Assembly (NCBI GenBank): GCA_027943245.1
Contig: JANDJZ010000355.1
Span: 1 to 46,701 of the forward strand
Source of the DNA: Acanthamoeba sp. SK_2022b
Taxonomy: Eukaryota > Discosea > Longamoebia > Acanthamoebidae
Reading direction: 5' to 3'
DNA: 46,701 nucleotides
The notes beneath the pieces are model-generated. The model did no database searches, was not told the DNA's origin, and worked only from the letters and a program-made list of their open reading frames with translations. The position numbers and the translations under genes are program-made. Positions 11,631 through 21,367 of the stretch are shown here, in pieces. Within the stretch, counting starts at the first letter, position 1. Every line of letters starts with the position of its first letter.

Positions 11631-13058
11631 GGGGGCTGGGCTGAACTGGGCTCATTTGTGTGCGTGCGTGCACAGTTGGGGGAGATCGATGTCAACTACA
11701 CGAACGGGATCAGCGTGCGGGTGTCCACCTTCCTGACCAAGGGCATCGTGCAGATCCCGCTCGTCGTCGTCGTCAACCTCCACCTCCTCGCCGGCAAGGT
11801 AAACTCCCCCCCCCCACCCGCTCGCCCCATTCACGCGCCCAGCAGCTCACGCTCGCCCATGGCGTGTCATTGGGGGGGGGGCTGCGAGAGCAGTTGAAGG
11901 TGTACTGTCCGGCGGACGTGAGCGCCAAGTGGTGGGCGTGCTTCAATCGGCTGCCCGAGCTCAACGTGGGCATCACCCTCTACATCGACGGGCGCAAGCT
12001 GCCAGTCAGGTGCACCCTCCCCCCCCGCTCGCGCGTCCTTCGTTCTTTCGTTCGTTCTTTTCTTTTGCTGACGTCAGCATTACTTGATCGGTTGGTCGAC
12101 GTCGGGTCAGTTCATTGCCCAAGCTGCGGCATTGGGTGTTCCACGTCATCCAGAACCTCGTGCGCGACCGCCTCGTGTGGCCCGCCCGCCTCAAGTTCCG
12201 CTTCCCCTTCCCCGGCCAACGCATCGGTAAGCCCCCTCCCCCCTTGCAATCGCGGGCCCGCCCGATGCTGACGTCAGCAACACAGACATGGAGATCGTGT
12301 ACGCGGTGGTGCGACCGCCGACGGCTCCGGCCCCGGTGCTCCCGGTGGAGATGAACGAGGTGGTGGCCCGTCGCTACCTGGCCACGCGCTACTTTGAGGA
12401 GATCATCAACCGCCGCCAGCTCCACCGTACGCCGCCGCCGCCGCCGCCTCACTCTCGCCTTCCCGTTGAAGCGTGAGCTCACACAACGCGCGCGGGCGCG
12501 TGGAGCAGTGATCGAAGAGCTGTTCACCGCCGACTGCGTGGTGCACGGCGGGCTCGAGGCCAACGGAGAGGCGGCGCACGGGCCGCTGCACGGCGCGCAG
12601 GGCGTCTACGCGCACGTCTCCGCCCTTCTCACCGCCTTCCCGCGGTACCGCAGCCCCCCCCCCCGTCAATGAGCCACGCCACGCACTCAAACACAACGCA
12701 CGACACAGAGCTCGTTTCATATGCGAGAGCGTGAGCGTGGAGGGCCAGTACCACGCCATCGTGCGCTGGAAGGCGCGAGCCACCAACGACGGGCCCTTCC
12801 TGGGCCATGCCCCGCTCGGTGCGCCACCCCCCCCAACCCATCCACTACTTCCTGGTGGGGGGCGTCTTTGTCTCACGCAACGTTGTTGTTTTGTGTGTTT
12901 CAGGCGAGGAGGTGATCCTGCACGGCGTGACGGTGAACGTGATACGGTACGGCAACCAGCGAATCGCCGTCCAGCACCACTACTATGACGGACACGGCAT
13001 CGCAGACCTCCTCTCCCACTCCAGGGTTCCGGCCCTCTGCGCCGGCGCCGGTCAATAG
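7966..13058 (+). CDS. Membrane-anchored TM-C2-PH-SMP protein with C-terminal SnoaL-like domain (TEX2/Nvj2-type lipid transfer)
   Basis: Eighteen exons fit with consistent phases: 7966-9076, 9200-9315, 9398-9466, 9561-9704, 9834-10058, 10170-10295, 10419-10484, 10578-10760, 10847-10975, 11082-11168, 11286-11558, 11676-11798, 11894-12009, 12111-12226, 12286-12426, 12509-12644, 12709-12818 and 12904-13058 (3426 nt, 1141 aa). Order: a hydrophobic anchor (about 24-55), a Ser/Thr/Pro linker, a Lys-rich stretch (about 283-305), a C2 domain (about 350-480, with SDPQVRLSGCGQKFKT and NTLNPEWQQTFTF), a PH domain (from about 580, VWKERWFSLADDGHLVYW), an SMP/TULIP-type domain (about 752-965, including EIDVNYTNGISVRVSTFL), and a SnoaL-like barrel (about 1008-1128, EELFTADCVVHGG). 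PH plus SMP is the TEX2/Nvj2 layout for proteins moving lipids at ER contact sites. The role here is inferred. Several introns hold CA/GT tracts. Confidence 0.85.
9087..9154. repeat. (CA)n microsatellite, lipid-transfer gene intron 1
   Basis: About 34 uninterrupted CA units, beginning 10 nt after the 5' splice site. Confidence 0.95.
9715..9779. repeat. (GT)n-(GCGT)n microsatellite, lipid-transfer gene intron 4
   Basis: About 15 GT units pass into CGTG/CG-rich variants. Here the coding strand is GT, opposite to most other tracts in the window. Confidence 0.95.
10351..10416. repeat. (GT)n microsatellite, lipid-transfer gene intron 6
   Basis: About 33 GT units run directly into the acceptor (TGTGCAG|GTGTGG), so the tract stands where the polypyrimidine tract should be. 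Confidence 0.95.
11570..11628. repeat. (CA)n microsatellite, lipid-transfer gene intron 11
   Basis: About 29 CA units start roughly 10 nt after the donor GTGAGA. Confidence 0.95.
12067..12078. promoter_or_regulatory. 12-bp CRE-type palindrome GCTGACGTCAGC (copy 1)
   Basis: A perfect palindrome containing the full CRE/ATF core TGACGTCA, inside the intron 12010-12110. An identical copy lies exactly 200 bp downstream in the next intron. Binding is untested. Confidence 0.45.
12267..12278. promoter_or_regulatory. 12-bp CRE-type palindrome GCTGACGTCAGC (copy 2)
   Basis: Second identical copy, in the intron 12227-12285, close to its acceptor. Confidence 0.45.
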
Positions 13059-13190
13059 CAGCAACCACGCCAGCTGTTGGGACTTGTACAAACATCACCA
13101 AAAACAGCTTTGCCACACTGGAGGGGGGGAGAGAGAGTTGTACAACGCCGCAGTGGCTCTCTTGTATTGTTGTTTGCTTCAAGAGTACTA

Positions 13191-14071
13191 CTAGGCTGCC
13201 CCTCCCTCGGCGGTGAGCTTGAGGAAGGCGGAGATGGCGCCCACGTCCGACTGGGAGATCATCTTGGTGTAGGTCTTGTTGAACAGCTTACGGTCCACCA
13301 CCCACACTACGCCCACGCGTGGAGGAGAGAGGGAGAAGGTCACGTGTCAGTATGAGCGCGGGCCATTCAACAAGCGACACGCACGCACCATCTCTGGGCG
13401 TATCCACGCTGCCATCGACAAAGTTCTGCACAGGCACGCGTGAGCCACACATGTGTGGGGGGGGGGGTAAATCGAGTAGAGGAAGAGGGGAGCAGAAGAA
13501 GAAGCAGAAGCAGACGTACCTTGAGGACGTAGTCGCCCTTCTTGCCGCGCATGACGCCATACGAGGTGTGAAGGACAAAGTCGTGGGGCACCGGCGCGGC
13601 GTAGAAGCCCTTCTGCTTGGGGTCGGGCATGTACTTGCGCCACGGGCCGTCCTGCACGCTCGTCGCCTTGTACTTGGAGAGCAGTCGCGCCTCCTGCTGC
13701 GGCCACACTACACAACCAACAGCCAAGGAAAGCGTTACAAAACCGTTGGTTCATGTTTGGGGGGGGGGGCAAGGGGGCGACGTTACGTTCGCCGGCAACG
13801 CCGCGGCAGAGCATGTGGCCGGCGGGGGCGCGCTCTACGCCCTCGAGGGTGTGGACTTCGGTGGCCACCGTCAGCTTCTGGGCCCACACCGGCGCGAACT
13901 TGCGCACATGCCTGTGGGCCACAACCCAACAGGATGAAGTAACGAACTTTTAATAAAAAGTCAAAAAAAAATATACAAATAATGGAACAGAGTGAAATAT
14001 AAAAAAGAGGTTACGTACGTCCAGCCCTTCTTGTTGAGGTGGGCAAGCAGTTCGCTGTTGTCAGAGGCCAT
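13191..14071 (-). CDS. Conserved 172-aa protein of unknown function
   Basis: Five exons join in phase: 14071-14019, 13911-13787, 13707-13520, 13425-13389 and 13306-13191. The protein starts MASDNSELLAHLNKKGW and has no signal peptide or membrane segment. Two similar stretches catch the eye: a first half with KFAPVWAQKLTVATEVHTLE, and a second with SKYKATSVQDGPWRKYMPDP then GVMRGKKGDYVLKNFVDG. The Gly-Asp-Tyr-Val-Leu-Lys turn preceded by a mixed hydrophobic/basic strand recalls small bacterial and phage domains with a PGDYV-type motif; this is a memory-based resemblance, not a family assignment. The C-terminus is VWVVDRKLFNKTYTKM followed by a helix. It converges with the lipid-transfer gene (132 bp between stops) and lies downstream of aldolase on the same strand. 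Confidence 0.75.
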
Positions 14072-14365
14072 GTGTGCGCTGTGGGGTTGTTGTTGGAAAA
14101 CAAAGGAGCGCGTATCTTCAGTTCAGAGAACTCAAAAACAAGCCCACTTTCCGCACGACCAGAACAAGAAAAGAAAGAAAACAGACAAAAATAAGTTCCA
14201 CGAATTCTAATTAAAAATATAAATAATAAAATATTGTCGCACCCCAAAACTCTCAAACAGCACGAACAAATAAATCAAATCTTGGTGTTGAAATTATTTC
14301 TTGAGATGAAAAAGCAACTACATCTTTGGGCAGCTCGCGCCGGCGACCAAGGTTTGCTTGCTTGC

Positions 14366-15832
14366 TTAGTAGACGTAGTTGGAGACGTAGAGGGACTCAG
14401 AGGCGGCCGAGTCGCCGGAGCCCTGGTACTCGCCTAGGGTGGCCTGCGAGTTGGCGAGGGCGCGGGCGATGAGGACCTCCTGGGCGGCCTTGATGTTCTC
14501 GGGCTTGCCGCCCCAGGCCTTGATGGTCGAGTGCTGGAGTGCTCGGCCGTAGGAGAAGGAGAGGGTCCACGGCTTCTTGACGCCCTTGAGCGCGTTCATG
14601 GCGTTGAGGTTGAGCGAGGCCTCCTCCTCGCTCTGGCCGCCCGAGAGGAAGACGATGCCGGGCACGGCCGGGGGCACGGTGCGCGAGAGCACGGTCACGG
14701 TGGCGGCCGCGACATCGGCGGCCTTGGCCTTGGTGCCGGCCATGCCGGCCAGCACCATGTTGGGCTTGAGGAGCGTGCCCTCGAGCAGCACGTTGGCGTC
14801 GTGCAGGGCCTTGTAGGTGGCGGCCAGCACGCGCTGGGTCACCTGCACCGAGACCTCGATCGGGTGGTCGCCGTCCATCAGGATCTCCGGCTCGACGATG
14901 GGCACCAGGCCGTTGTCCTGGCAGATGGCCGCATACCTGGCCAGACCGCGCACGTTCTCCTCGATGCCGATCTCCGACGGGCAGTTGGTCTTCACGTCGA
15001 TCTTGATCACCGCACGCCTTATGACATCATCATCATCATCATCATCAGCATCATCAACAACAACATCAACAACGGTGAGCTATGTTCGCGAGGAGTAGAA
15101 GGCGAGGAGCTCTCTGACGAGACGTACCACTTGGCGAAACGGGCGCCGTTGGCGTAGTACTTGGCGCAACGGACGTCGAGGTCGTCGAAGCCCTGGGTGT
15201 AGGTCTCGCCGTTGGTGCCGCGGAGGGGCTTGACGCCCTTGTCCACCTTGATGCCGGGCAGGACGCCCTTGGACTTGAGCAGCTCGGTGAAGGGCGTGCC
15301 GTCGTCGGTCTTCTGCCAGAAGGTCTCATCGAACAGGATCACACCGCTGATGTACTTCTCGATGCCTGCGCACGTGCCACAGGAATTTTAGTCACATGGT
15401 CATCGCTCCTGATGCGTCGCAGCTGTGCATCATAATTCTACGCGTAGACCATGATGACAGCTGCAGATTGGAGCGCTCGAAGAAAAAGCAAAAATAAATG
15501 AGATTTAATTGGATGGAAGATGTACCCTCAGTGGTGAAAAGGAGCTGGCGGTAGGCCTGCCTGTTGGCCTCGGTGTTCTCGAGGCTGATCGAGTTGAAGC
15601 GGTTGCCGATGGTGCCGGTCGACTCATCCGCAGCGAGGATACCCTTACCGGGGGTGGCGAGCGCTCTCTGTCGATGTAAAAGCTGCGGTGAGATCTAGAG
15701 TCGCTGTACCTCGCATCACTGCGATTTGACTCAAAGACTACAGATCATGTGCGCAGCACACACTCGCAAGGCAGCGGGCAAGCGTACGGCGTTCTCGATG
15801 AGCTCGTTGCGGTACTTGTCCTTGGTGGCCAT
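14366..15832 (-). CDS. FBA: Fructose-bisphosphate aldolase, class I
   Basis: Four exons (15832-15788, 15667-15526, 15365-15128, 15017-14366) encode 358 aa. Class I signatures are complete: [20 protein letters not shown] near the N-terminus, [22 protein letters not shown] across the last intron, PIVEPEIL, the Schiff-base lysine in [15 protein letters not shown], the phosphate-binding [11 protein letters not shown], and a C-terminal Tyr (SNYVY) as in animal aldolases. It cleaves fructose-1,6-bisphosphate to dihydroxyacetone phosphate and glyceraldehyde-3-phosphate in glycolysis, in the cytosol. Length matches the family. The last intron contains a short ATG/ATC trinucleotide repeat (about 15020-15080). 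Confidence 0.97.
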
Positions 15833-16138
15833 GGTGTCGTGATTAGCGCAGAAGATGGTGTGTAGTGCAGGTCGTGCGAAGAAGAAACAAAAGTCGTGAG
15901 TGGAGACACGAGTTCTTTGTCGGCAGAGGGGGGGGGTAGTTTCGTCACAGTTATTTAGAGAGCAACTACGCTGACAACTCGCGTAGCGGTCTCGCCCACT
16001 CCACGGAGCGCTCTTGCTCGGAGGTCCCCGGTTCGGTGCCAACCACAACCAGCCTCACCATCAAGGGCACAGGATGTAGTAGAAACGGGGACACGCAAGA
16101 AGGAAGAAGGTTGAATAAATAATTAGGTGTAGTTTTAC
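15833..16138. other. Intergenic region between aldolase start and glycosyltransferase stop
   Basis: 306 bp; should contain the aldolase promoter (right of 15832 on the - strand) and the glycosyltransferase 3' end. I looked for tRNA A- and B-box patterns around 15960-16040 and found none. Confidence 0.35.
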
Positions 16139-18021
16139 TTACTGTTCTACATCGTCGTTGTGTACATTTTGGTGGGTGAGCATCATCTGGGGCAGCACCT
16201 TGCCAAACAGATTCTGCATACGATCCCGGAAGTCGTCCCGGTCGTCCTCGTAGCGCTGTCGGGCAAACTCGGCCATCGAGCTCACCTTCTCCAGGCTGAT
16301 GTTGCCCTTCAGGTCGTCGTTGCCTGAGTCGCCGCCGTCGAGGCCAGCGTTGTTCTTGATGAGGTCAAAGTACTTCTGCATGGCCTTCTCGATGCCGCTC
16401 TGGGCCACACGGCAGGCTTGGTTGCCGGGCAGGGAAGACCGGTAGAGCGAGGTCGAAGTCAACTGGCACGGGATGAGCACGCCGAAGTGGTCCTGCACCA
16501 TGTCGTTCATGGGCGCCCAGTTGGTGGTTATCACCAGCGCGCCCAGAGCGCGAGCCTCGTTGATGTAGTGGCCGAAGCCCTCCTCGCGGCTCGGGCACAG
16601 GTGCACGCCCGACGACTGCTGGAGTCGGAGCAGTTCCTCGTCGGACAGACGTTCGGTGTAGATGATCAAGTTCTGCTGAACCATGATCTGCGGAAAAGCA
16701 AGAAGGAGAGAGGGTGAGACCACTGTTCGTCCAGACGAGCTCTTGGTATGGCGGGTTAGCGTACCCCGGTCCTGTTAGGCCACGTGTTGTAGGCACAGTC
16801 GGTGCAGACGTGCTCCTCCCTAAAGTAACGGCCGCTGTGCTTGAAGTCAACAAGATGGAGAGTGGGCCACTCGGGGTGCTTCCTCCACGCGTCGTATACG
16901 ACATCCGAGCCCTTGTTGAGCGACTGTGCAAAGAGCAAGCACACATGTCAGCCAAAGAAGAAAAGGAGACTGGATATCGGTATGCTTTACCTTGCCGCCG
17001 ACATGGATGAACTGGGTGAAGTCTTGCTCGACGGCAGGCAGCTGCTCGAGCTTCTCGCGCGGATCGGAGGAGGTGTGCCCGACGTAGAACACGTCGAGGT
17101 CGAGGGCGGCTCGTCGGCGGGCGTAGAAGCGAAGGTAGCGATCGACCAGCTTCTTGGCCATCATCGACTTGCACACGATGGCGTCGAGCAGGCGGTAGAG
17201 CCTGATCTCGTGCTTGATCTCGTGGTTGATGACAAACATGTTGTATCGCCCCACCACGAGCCATGGCTTGTGGAGTCGCTCGAACAGCACCTGGATATCG
17301 GCCACGCCTGCTGATTCGCCAGAGACTGCGCCAGGTGACCCCGGAGTGGGCTGCTCGCGCGTGTTAACAATTTCCACCGTGTAGCCGAGGCCAGCGAGGA
17401 TGTCGCGGTAGATGACGACGTCCATCCACAGTCCGCCTGACCGGTTGTATTTACCTGCATATTCGAAAAGAGTTGGCATACAATAAGCTTACCGATCTTC
17501 GTATTTAGGTATCGGAACTAAAACAAGATAATGTTAACCAACCAGAAATCACCGACAAAAAATCTGGGGCTTCTGGTTGCACGGCTAATTAAGATACCCA
17601 TAAATTCGAATGAAACATTTTAGCTTGATGATTGAGGAGAAGGTGCAGGTAAGGTACCTTCGTAGATGAGGCGGGCGGTGAGGGGCGTGGGAATGCTGAG
17701 GCTGGGGGCGTCGCCAGCGTTGGTCGAGTTAGAGGGAAGGAGCGACGAGAGGGACCGCGAGCCGGCCCTCCGCACGATATCGCCGGGGTTGGCTCGGGTG
17801 GTGAGGATAGAGGAGGAAGGCGAGGGCATAGAAGAAGAAGAAGAAGAGTAGAGGGAAGCCAAGGGGGCGCCTCGCGCCACGTTAGCTGTGAAGAGGGTAG
17901 AGGAGGAAGAGGAGGAAGAGGAAGTGGTTGTTGTTCGTGCCATCCAGAATACCTGGAGGAGGAGCCACCATACGACCATGGAGGGCACCAAGTAGGCGCA
18001 GCACCGCCGTAGGGTGGTCAT
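16139..18021 (-). CDS. Type II membrane GT-B glycosyltransferase (GT4-like)
   Basis: Four exons (18021-17658, 17454-16991, 16923-16765, 16687-16139) encode 511 aa. A hydrophobic segment near the start (VPSMVVWWLLLQVFWM, about residues 11-26) is a probable type II anchor, followed by a Ser/Thr-rich stem to about residue 115. The N-terminal GT-B half has KYNRSGGLWMDVVIYRDILA and a Met-Phe-Val-Ile-Asn-His-Glu segment. The C-terminal donor-binding half has FIHVGGKSLNKGSD and the E-x7-E motif REEGFGHYINEARALG followed by VITTNWAPMND, typical of retaining GT4-type enzymes. A Cys pair lies in EEHVCTDCAYNTW. Sugar and acceptor are not predictable. With UXS and the other type II enzyme it suggests secretory-pathway glycan synthesis, though clustering may be chance. 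Confidence 0.85.
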
Positions 18022-18814
18022 GTGTGTGATGTGTGTGATCTGAGGTGTCAATTACAACAAGAGGGTGCTAGGCCAGCCTCGCTGGTGACCTAAGCGAAGA
18101 GGTGGAGGTGCCAAGAGATATCGGAAGACGAGGGGAGAGCGCTCACAAACACACTTCCCTTGTTTTGAGGGGAGAAGGTGCGGCAGCGTCGATGGGTGCG
18201 GACGAGTGGAGTAAAATAGAGGCGAGCGCACGGCCTTATGTCCACTTGCCTGGCCCTGCCGCTAGGTAGGGGACGTCCTTCTGGGAGTTTTCGCGGCGAT
18301 GCTGGGCCAGGGGCTACAGGGTGAGGCTGATAGTATTGCTATGGTAGTTCTTTTAGGAGTGCTCCCCGTGAAGTTTCCCGATCCCACTCGCACGCCGCCC
18401 TGGCCAGCACTGGCCCAGATCAGTCCTGCTGCGTATGAGCACAGAACGCTGGGGAATTTCGCCCAATTAGCTCGCCTGCCGCAGGCTGGCCCTTTAAACT
18501 GGGCGGTGAGTGGACGCATGTGGACGGACACGTTGGCACCTCACCCGTTGGGCAGTTCGCTTGCTACGCTGGGATATGGGCCAAGCAGACATGATTGGCC
18601 AGCTCATCATCGTGGCCTGATTTGAAGTGCTCGTCTTCATCATGTAACGAAGGCACGAACTACGTGCTTGGGTTCGGCCACTCTTGTCCCCGCCAGGTGA
18701 ACGCCACCCGCAGGAGCTGAATGAACCGTTGATGTTGTGGACACGATGGGCAGTGGTTGACAGTCTCCCGTCAAGACGTGGAAATGTGTTTGGAATCGAA
18801 AAAGTAGGTGAGGG
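18022..18814. other. 793-bp intergenic stretch, no gene recognised
   Basis: Lies upstream of the GT-B glycosyltransferase (start 18021, reading left) and downstream of the OHCU decarboxylase stop. An open frame at 18299-18625 (+) of about 108 codons has no recognisable motif and ordinary intergenic composition. No tRNA-like boxes or repeats stand out. Confidence 0.4.
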
Positions 18815-19420
18815 CTACAGGCCTGCCTTGGCTGGGGGCAGGGAGGTTGGGGGCTGAGTGCCAGGAGCTGTGCGACCGTCGTCCACCTTGTCGAGCAGAC
18901 GGAACCACCCGATGCGCGCAATCTGATCCAGAGCCTCATCGAATTCAACATCGGTGGCGTTCTCGGCCCTCCGACGCAGATGAGCGACGATGCTATGCTT
19001 GTCGTGCCCCTTGACGGCCAGGATGAAGGGGAAGGTGTGTTTGCTTGAATAGGCCCCGTTCAAACGCAGAAGCTCAGCATGCTCTTCAGGGGTGAGATTA
19101 GACAAGAGGCCCGCCCCTCGTTGTTCGCTGCGCGACTCACTGGTGGCGATTCGTGCCACATCGCCCAGTGAAGGGTGAGCACGGATTAATCGCATCTGAT
19201 CCTCCTTGCTCGCTCCGTAGAGCGAGACAGCAAACAGACTCCACAAATGCACAGCGCTGCGCAGAGGTGCCTTGCTGCTCGAGCCCGTCCAGAGCTGCCA
19301 TGCGCCCTCGGTGACCCACGGCGAATGTTCGAAGAGGGAGTCAAACAGTCGATGAAAATCCTCAGCGTTGAATGCCTGCACCTCCTCCAATGTGCACCTG
19401 CGTTGTGATGTGGCTGCCAT
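18815..19420 (-). CDS. 2-oxo-4-hydroxy-4-carboxy-5-ureidoimidazoline (OHCU) decarboxylase
   Basis: Single-exon 201-aa protein. OHCU decarboxylase signatures: FNAEDFHRLFDSLFEHSPWV at the start, the catalytic His in RAHPSLGDVAR, then NLTPEEHAELLRLNGAYSSK with the adjoining HTFPFILAVKGHDK, and RRRAENATDVEFDEALDQI before RIGWFRLLDKV. The enzyme performs the last step of the urate-to-S-allantoin pathway, decarboxylating OHCU after urate oxidase and hydroxyisourate hydrolase. Animal forms are peroxisomal; the C-terminus here (KAGL) is not a clear PTS1. ATG 19420 is chosen because upstream in-frame sequence has no ATG and sits in the promoter shared with the methyltransferase gene 91 bp away. It has no intron, unlike most neighbours. 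Confidence 0.93.
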   Translation of the reverse strand: MAATSQRRCTLEEVQAFNAEDFHRLFDSLFEHSPWVTEGAWQLWTGSSSKAPLRSAVHLWSLFAVSLYGASKEDQMRLIRAHPSLGDVARIATSESRSEQRGAGLLSNLTPEEHAELLRLNGAYSSKHTFPFILAVKGHDKHSIVAHLRRRAENATDVEFDEALDQIARIGWFRLLDKVDDGRTAPGTQPPTSLPPAKAGL

Positions 19421-19511
19421 CTTCTCTATGCTGCCGTCTACGATAGTTTGAGAATTTCTGTCACAGGCAGGTGAGCGGGGCAACCAAAATCACCGCGCCC
19501 TTGTTTGAAAG
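19421..19511. promoter_or_regulatory. 91-bp shared promoter, OHCU decarboxylase / METTL22-like
   Basis: The two start codons point outward with only 91 bp between them, so 5' leaders and promoters of both genes must overlap or lie in this segment. Confidence 0.5.
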
Positions 19512-21097
19512 ATGGAGGTGGAGGGCGATGAAGATGTAGATTGGCTTGTGTCGGAAGTGCACATGGTGCACGATATCCCCGCACCCGACGGCGATGCGGC
19601 GGGCGAGCTCTATCTCTCAAGATTCCCGCTCTGCCCCGCACCTGTGGGGGACAGGGTCCTGGGAGTGGAGGCAGAAGACGAAGAAGAGGGTGTAGGGGTT
19701 GATGAAGAGGGCGACCTGGTCGTGCCGCGGCGAAGGACGACGAGCGGCCCCGAGCGGCACCGACAAGCGACCGGCGTGGTGACGCTCCTCCACGCCCTGC
19801 GCTCGACCCTGCCCGCCGTCGGCCTTCAAGTACACGAGACTCTCAGACAGACCATCACACAGGCACACGCGCATGGCCGCCGCACACGCGCGCGCTCAAC
19901 CAGGGGGACGGGGGCGTGACAGGTGTGGCGAGGCAGCCTGGTGCTGGCCGAGTACATCATGCGCGAACAGGACGCAGGCCGGTGGCACGACGTGCACGCC
20001 CTCGAGGTGGGCGCCGGCGCCGGCCTGGCGGGGCTCATCATGGCGCGTCACGCATCGCGCGTGTGGTTCACCGGTACCGTCGGCGTGGTTACGTTGCTGG
20101 AGGTGTATATCTCTCATCATTGCTTGGTGTGTGCGCGCCACGAATAGACTACGACGAGCAAGTGTTGCACAATTGCGAGAGGAACGGCCAGCTCAACCGG
20201 CACCTCTTTCAACACGAGGACGTGGTTCGTGTGCGCAAGCTGGACTGGCTCGCGCCTCCGCCGTGGTTACTTGAGCCGAGCGATAGTACTCCCCACGACA
20301 ACTCCCTCCCTTGTATGCGCTTAGCAGTAAACGCGACGTCCGTTGACGGTGAGCTGCGTGGACCGGCAAGACCGTCGGGGCGCTCTCGCAGTTGGCCTCG
20401 GTGATGAGGCTTCGGGCGCCTACGAGTGGACTCGGGCCGACGTGGCCGAATACCAACGCGTATCCGTGCTTCTGGCCGCCGATGGTTGCGCCTTCACCCC
20501 CCTCCCCACACTCCCTTCATCATCTCTGCTCGCTCTTGCCATGTGGCAGCCATCTCACTGCCTGTGTCGCGTTGCGTTGCTCGTTTCGAGAGTGCAGTCG
20601 TCTATGAAGACCACCTCACGACGGCCCTGTTTGGTCTGCTCGAGTAAGTTATCCCCGAGCCCTACTGTCTCACGGCGATGGTTGGAACTCGTCTAAGGCA
20701 CCAAATCGATTGGGGCAGGGAGATGTTGCGCGGCGATCGCGAGCTGGTGCTGTCGATCGAGAAGCGGATAAACTTCACCATCGAGGATTTGGCCCCCACC
20801 AGCAAGACCTACGACCACTTTCGCTCGTTCTTCGTAGATCTCGACGCCGAGCTACCGCCTCCAGCTGCTTCATTCTCCGAACCAAGTGCCCCTCCCCCTC
20901 TCTTCTTCCTCATTGTGAGGATGTGTTGACTTACCAGCCCTCGAAATGCAGGGCCACGATTGGAGGGACGACGAATACCAGTGGACACGGTGCCTCAGAG
21001 ATTTGACTACGAGCGCGTGGCTGAACTCGAGCTCTGGGCGCTTCGCTTGTCCCCAGAGGGTTGCGAGGCTGCGCCCAATCAAGCACCAGCAGAATAA
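19512..21097 (+). CDS. METTL22: METTL22-like protein lysine methyltransferase
   Basis: Seven exons join in phase: 19512-19829, 19923-20073, 20148-20285, 20392-20484, 20598-20643, 20719-20885 and 20952-21097 (352 aa). The seven-beta-strand SAM-binding core reads VWRGSLVLAEYIMRE, then LEVGAGAGLAGLIMARHA (motif I), then an Asp-Tyr-Asp after VWFT and RVRKLDWLAPP. Post-I segments match METTL22: VSVLLAADVVYEDHLTTALF, LVLSIEKRINFTIEDL, TYDHFRSFF and the ending FDYERVAELELWAL. The acidic N-terminal 130 residues are poorly conserved. Human METTL22 methylates a lysine of the KIN protein in the nucleus; the target here is unknown. The AATAAA polyadenylation hexamer at 21093-21098 overlaps the stop codon, implying a very short 3' end or a downstream alternative. 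Confidence 0.9.
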
Positions 21098-21367
21098 AAA
21101 AGAAATAAAAATAAATCAAACACGACGCAAACTGGACTTGACAGTTACTGGGCAGGAAAGCATCGGGTATGCGGCTGGCTCAGCGGGCATGATGTGGTTG
21201 ACCAGTCACCTATTGCTATGGGGCTTCCACACGAAATCTGTTTGGGAGCGTCTACAAGCCCCTGCCCGACCGGACCGACCCTTTTATTAGGCGAACACAG
21301 AACGCATCACACAACTCAAACTAACACGCAACCACAAGAAGACCTTCAGACCTTTTGAACCTCAAGC
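21098..21367. other. Intergenic region, METTL22-like / small protein
   Basis: 270 bp with A-rich 3' flank at 21095-21125, then probably the promoter of the next + strand gene. Nothing else recognised. Confidence 0.35.

Noticed and set aside
15960..16060. Possible tRNA, prompted by a GGTTCGG stretch
   Set aside because: No matching A box and no acceptor or anticodon stem could be drawn.
18299..18625. 108-codon + strand frame in the intergenic gap
   Set aside because: No motif, no exon partners, intergenic-like composition.
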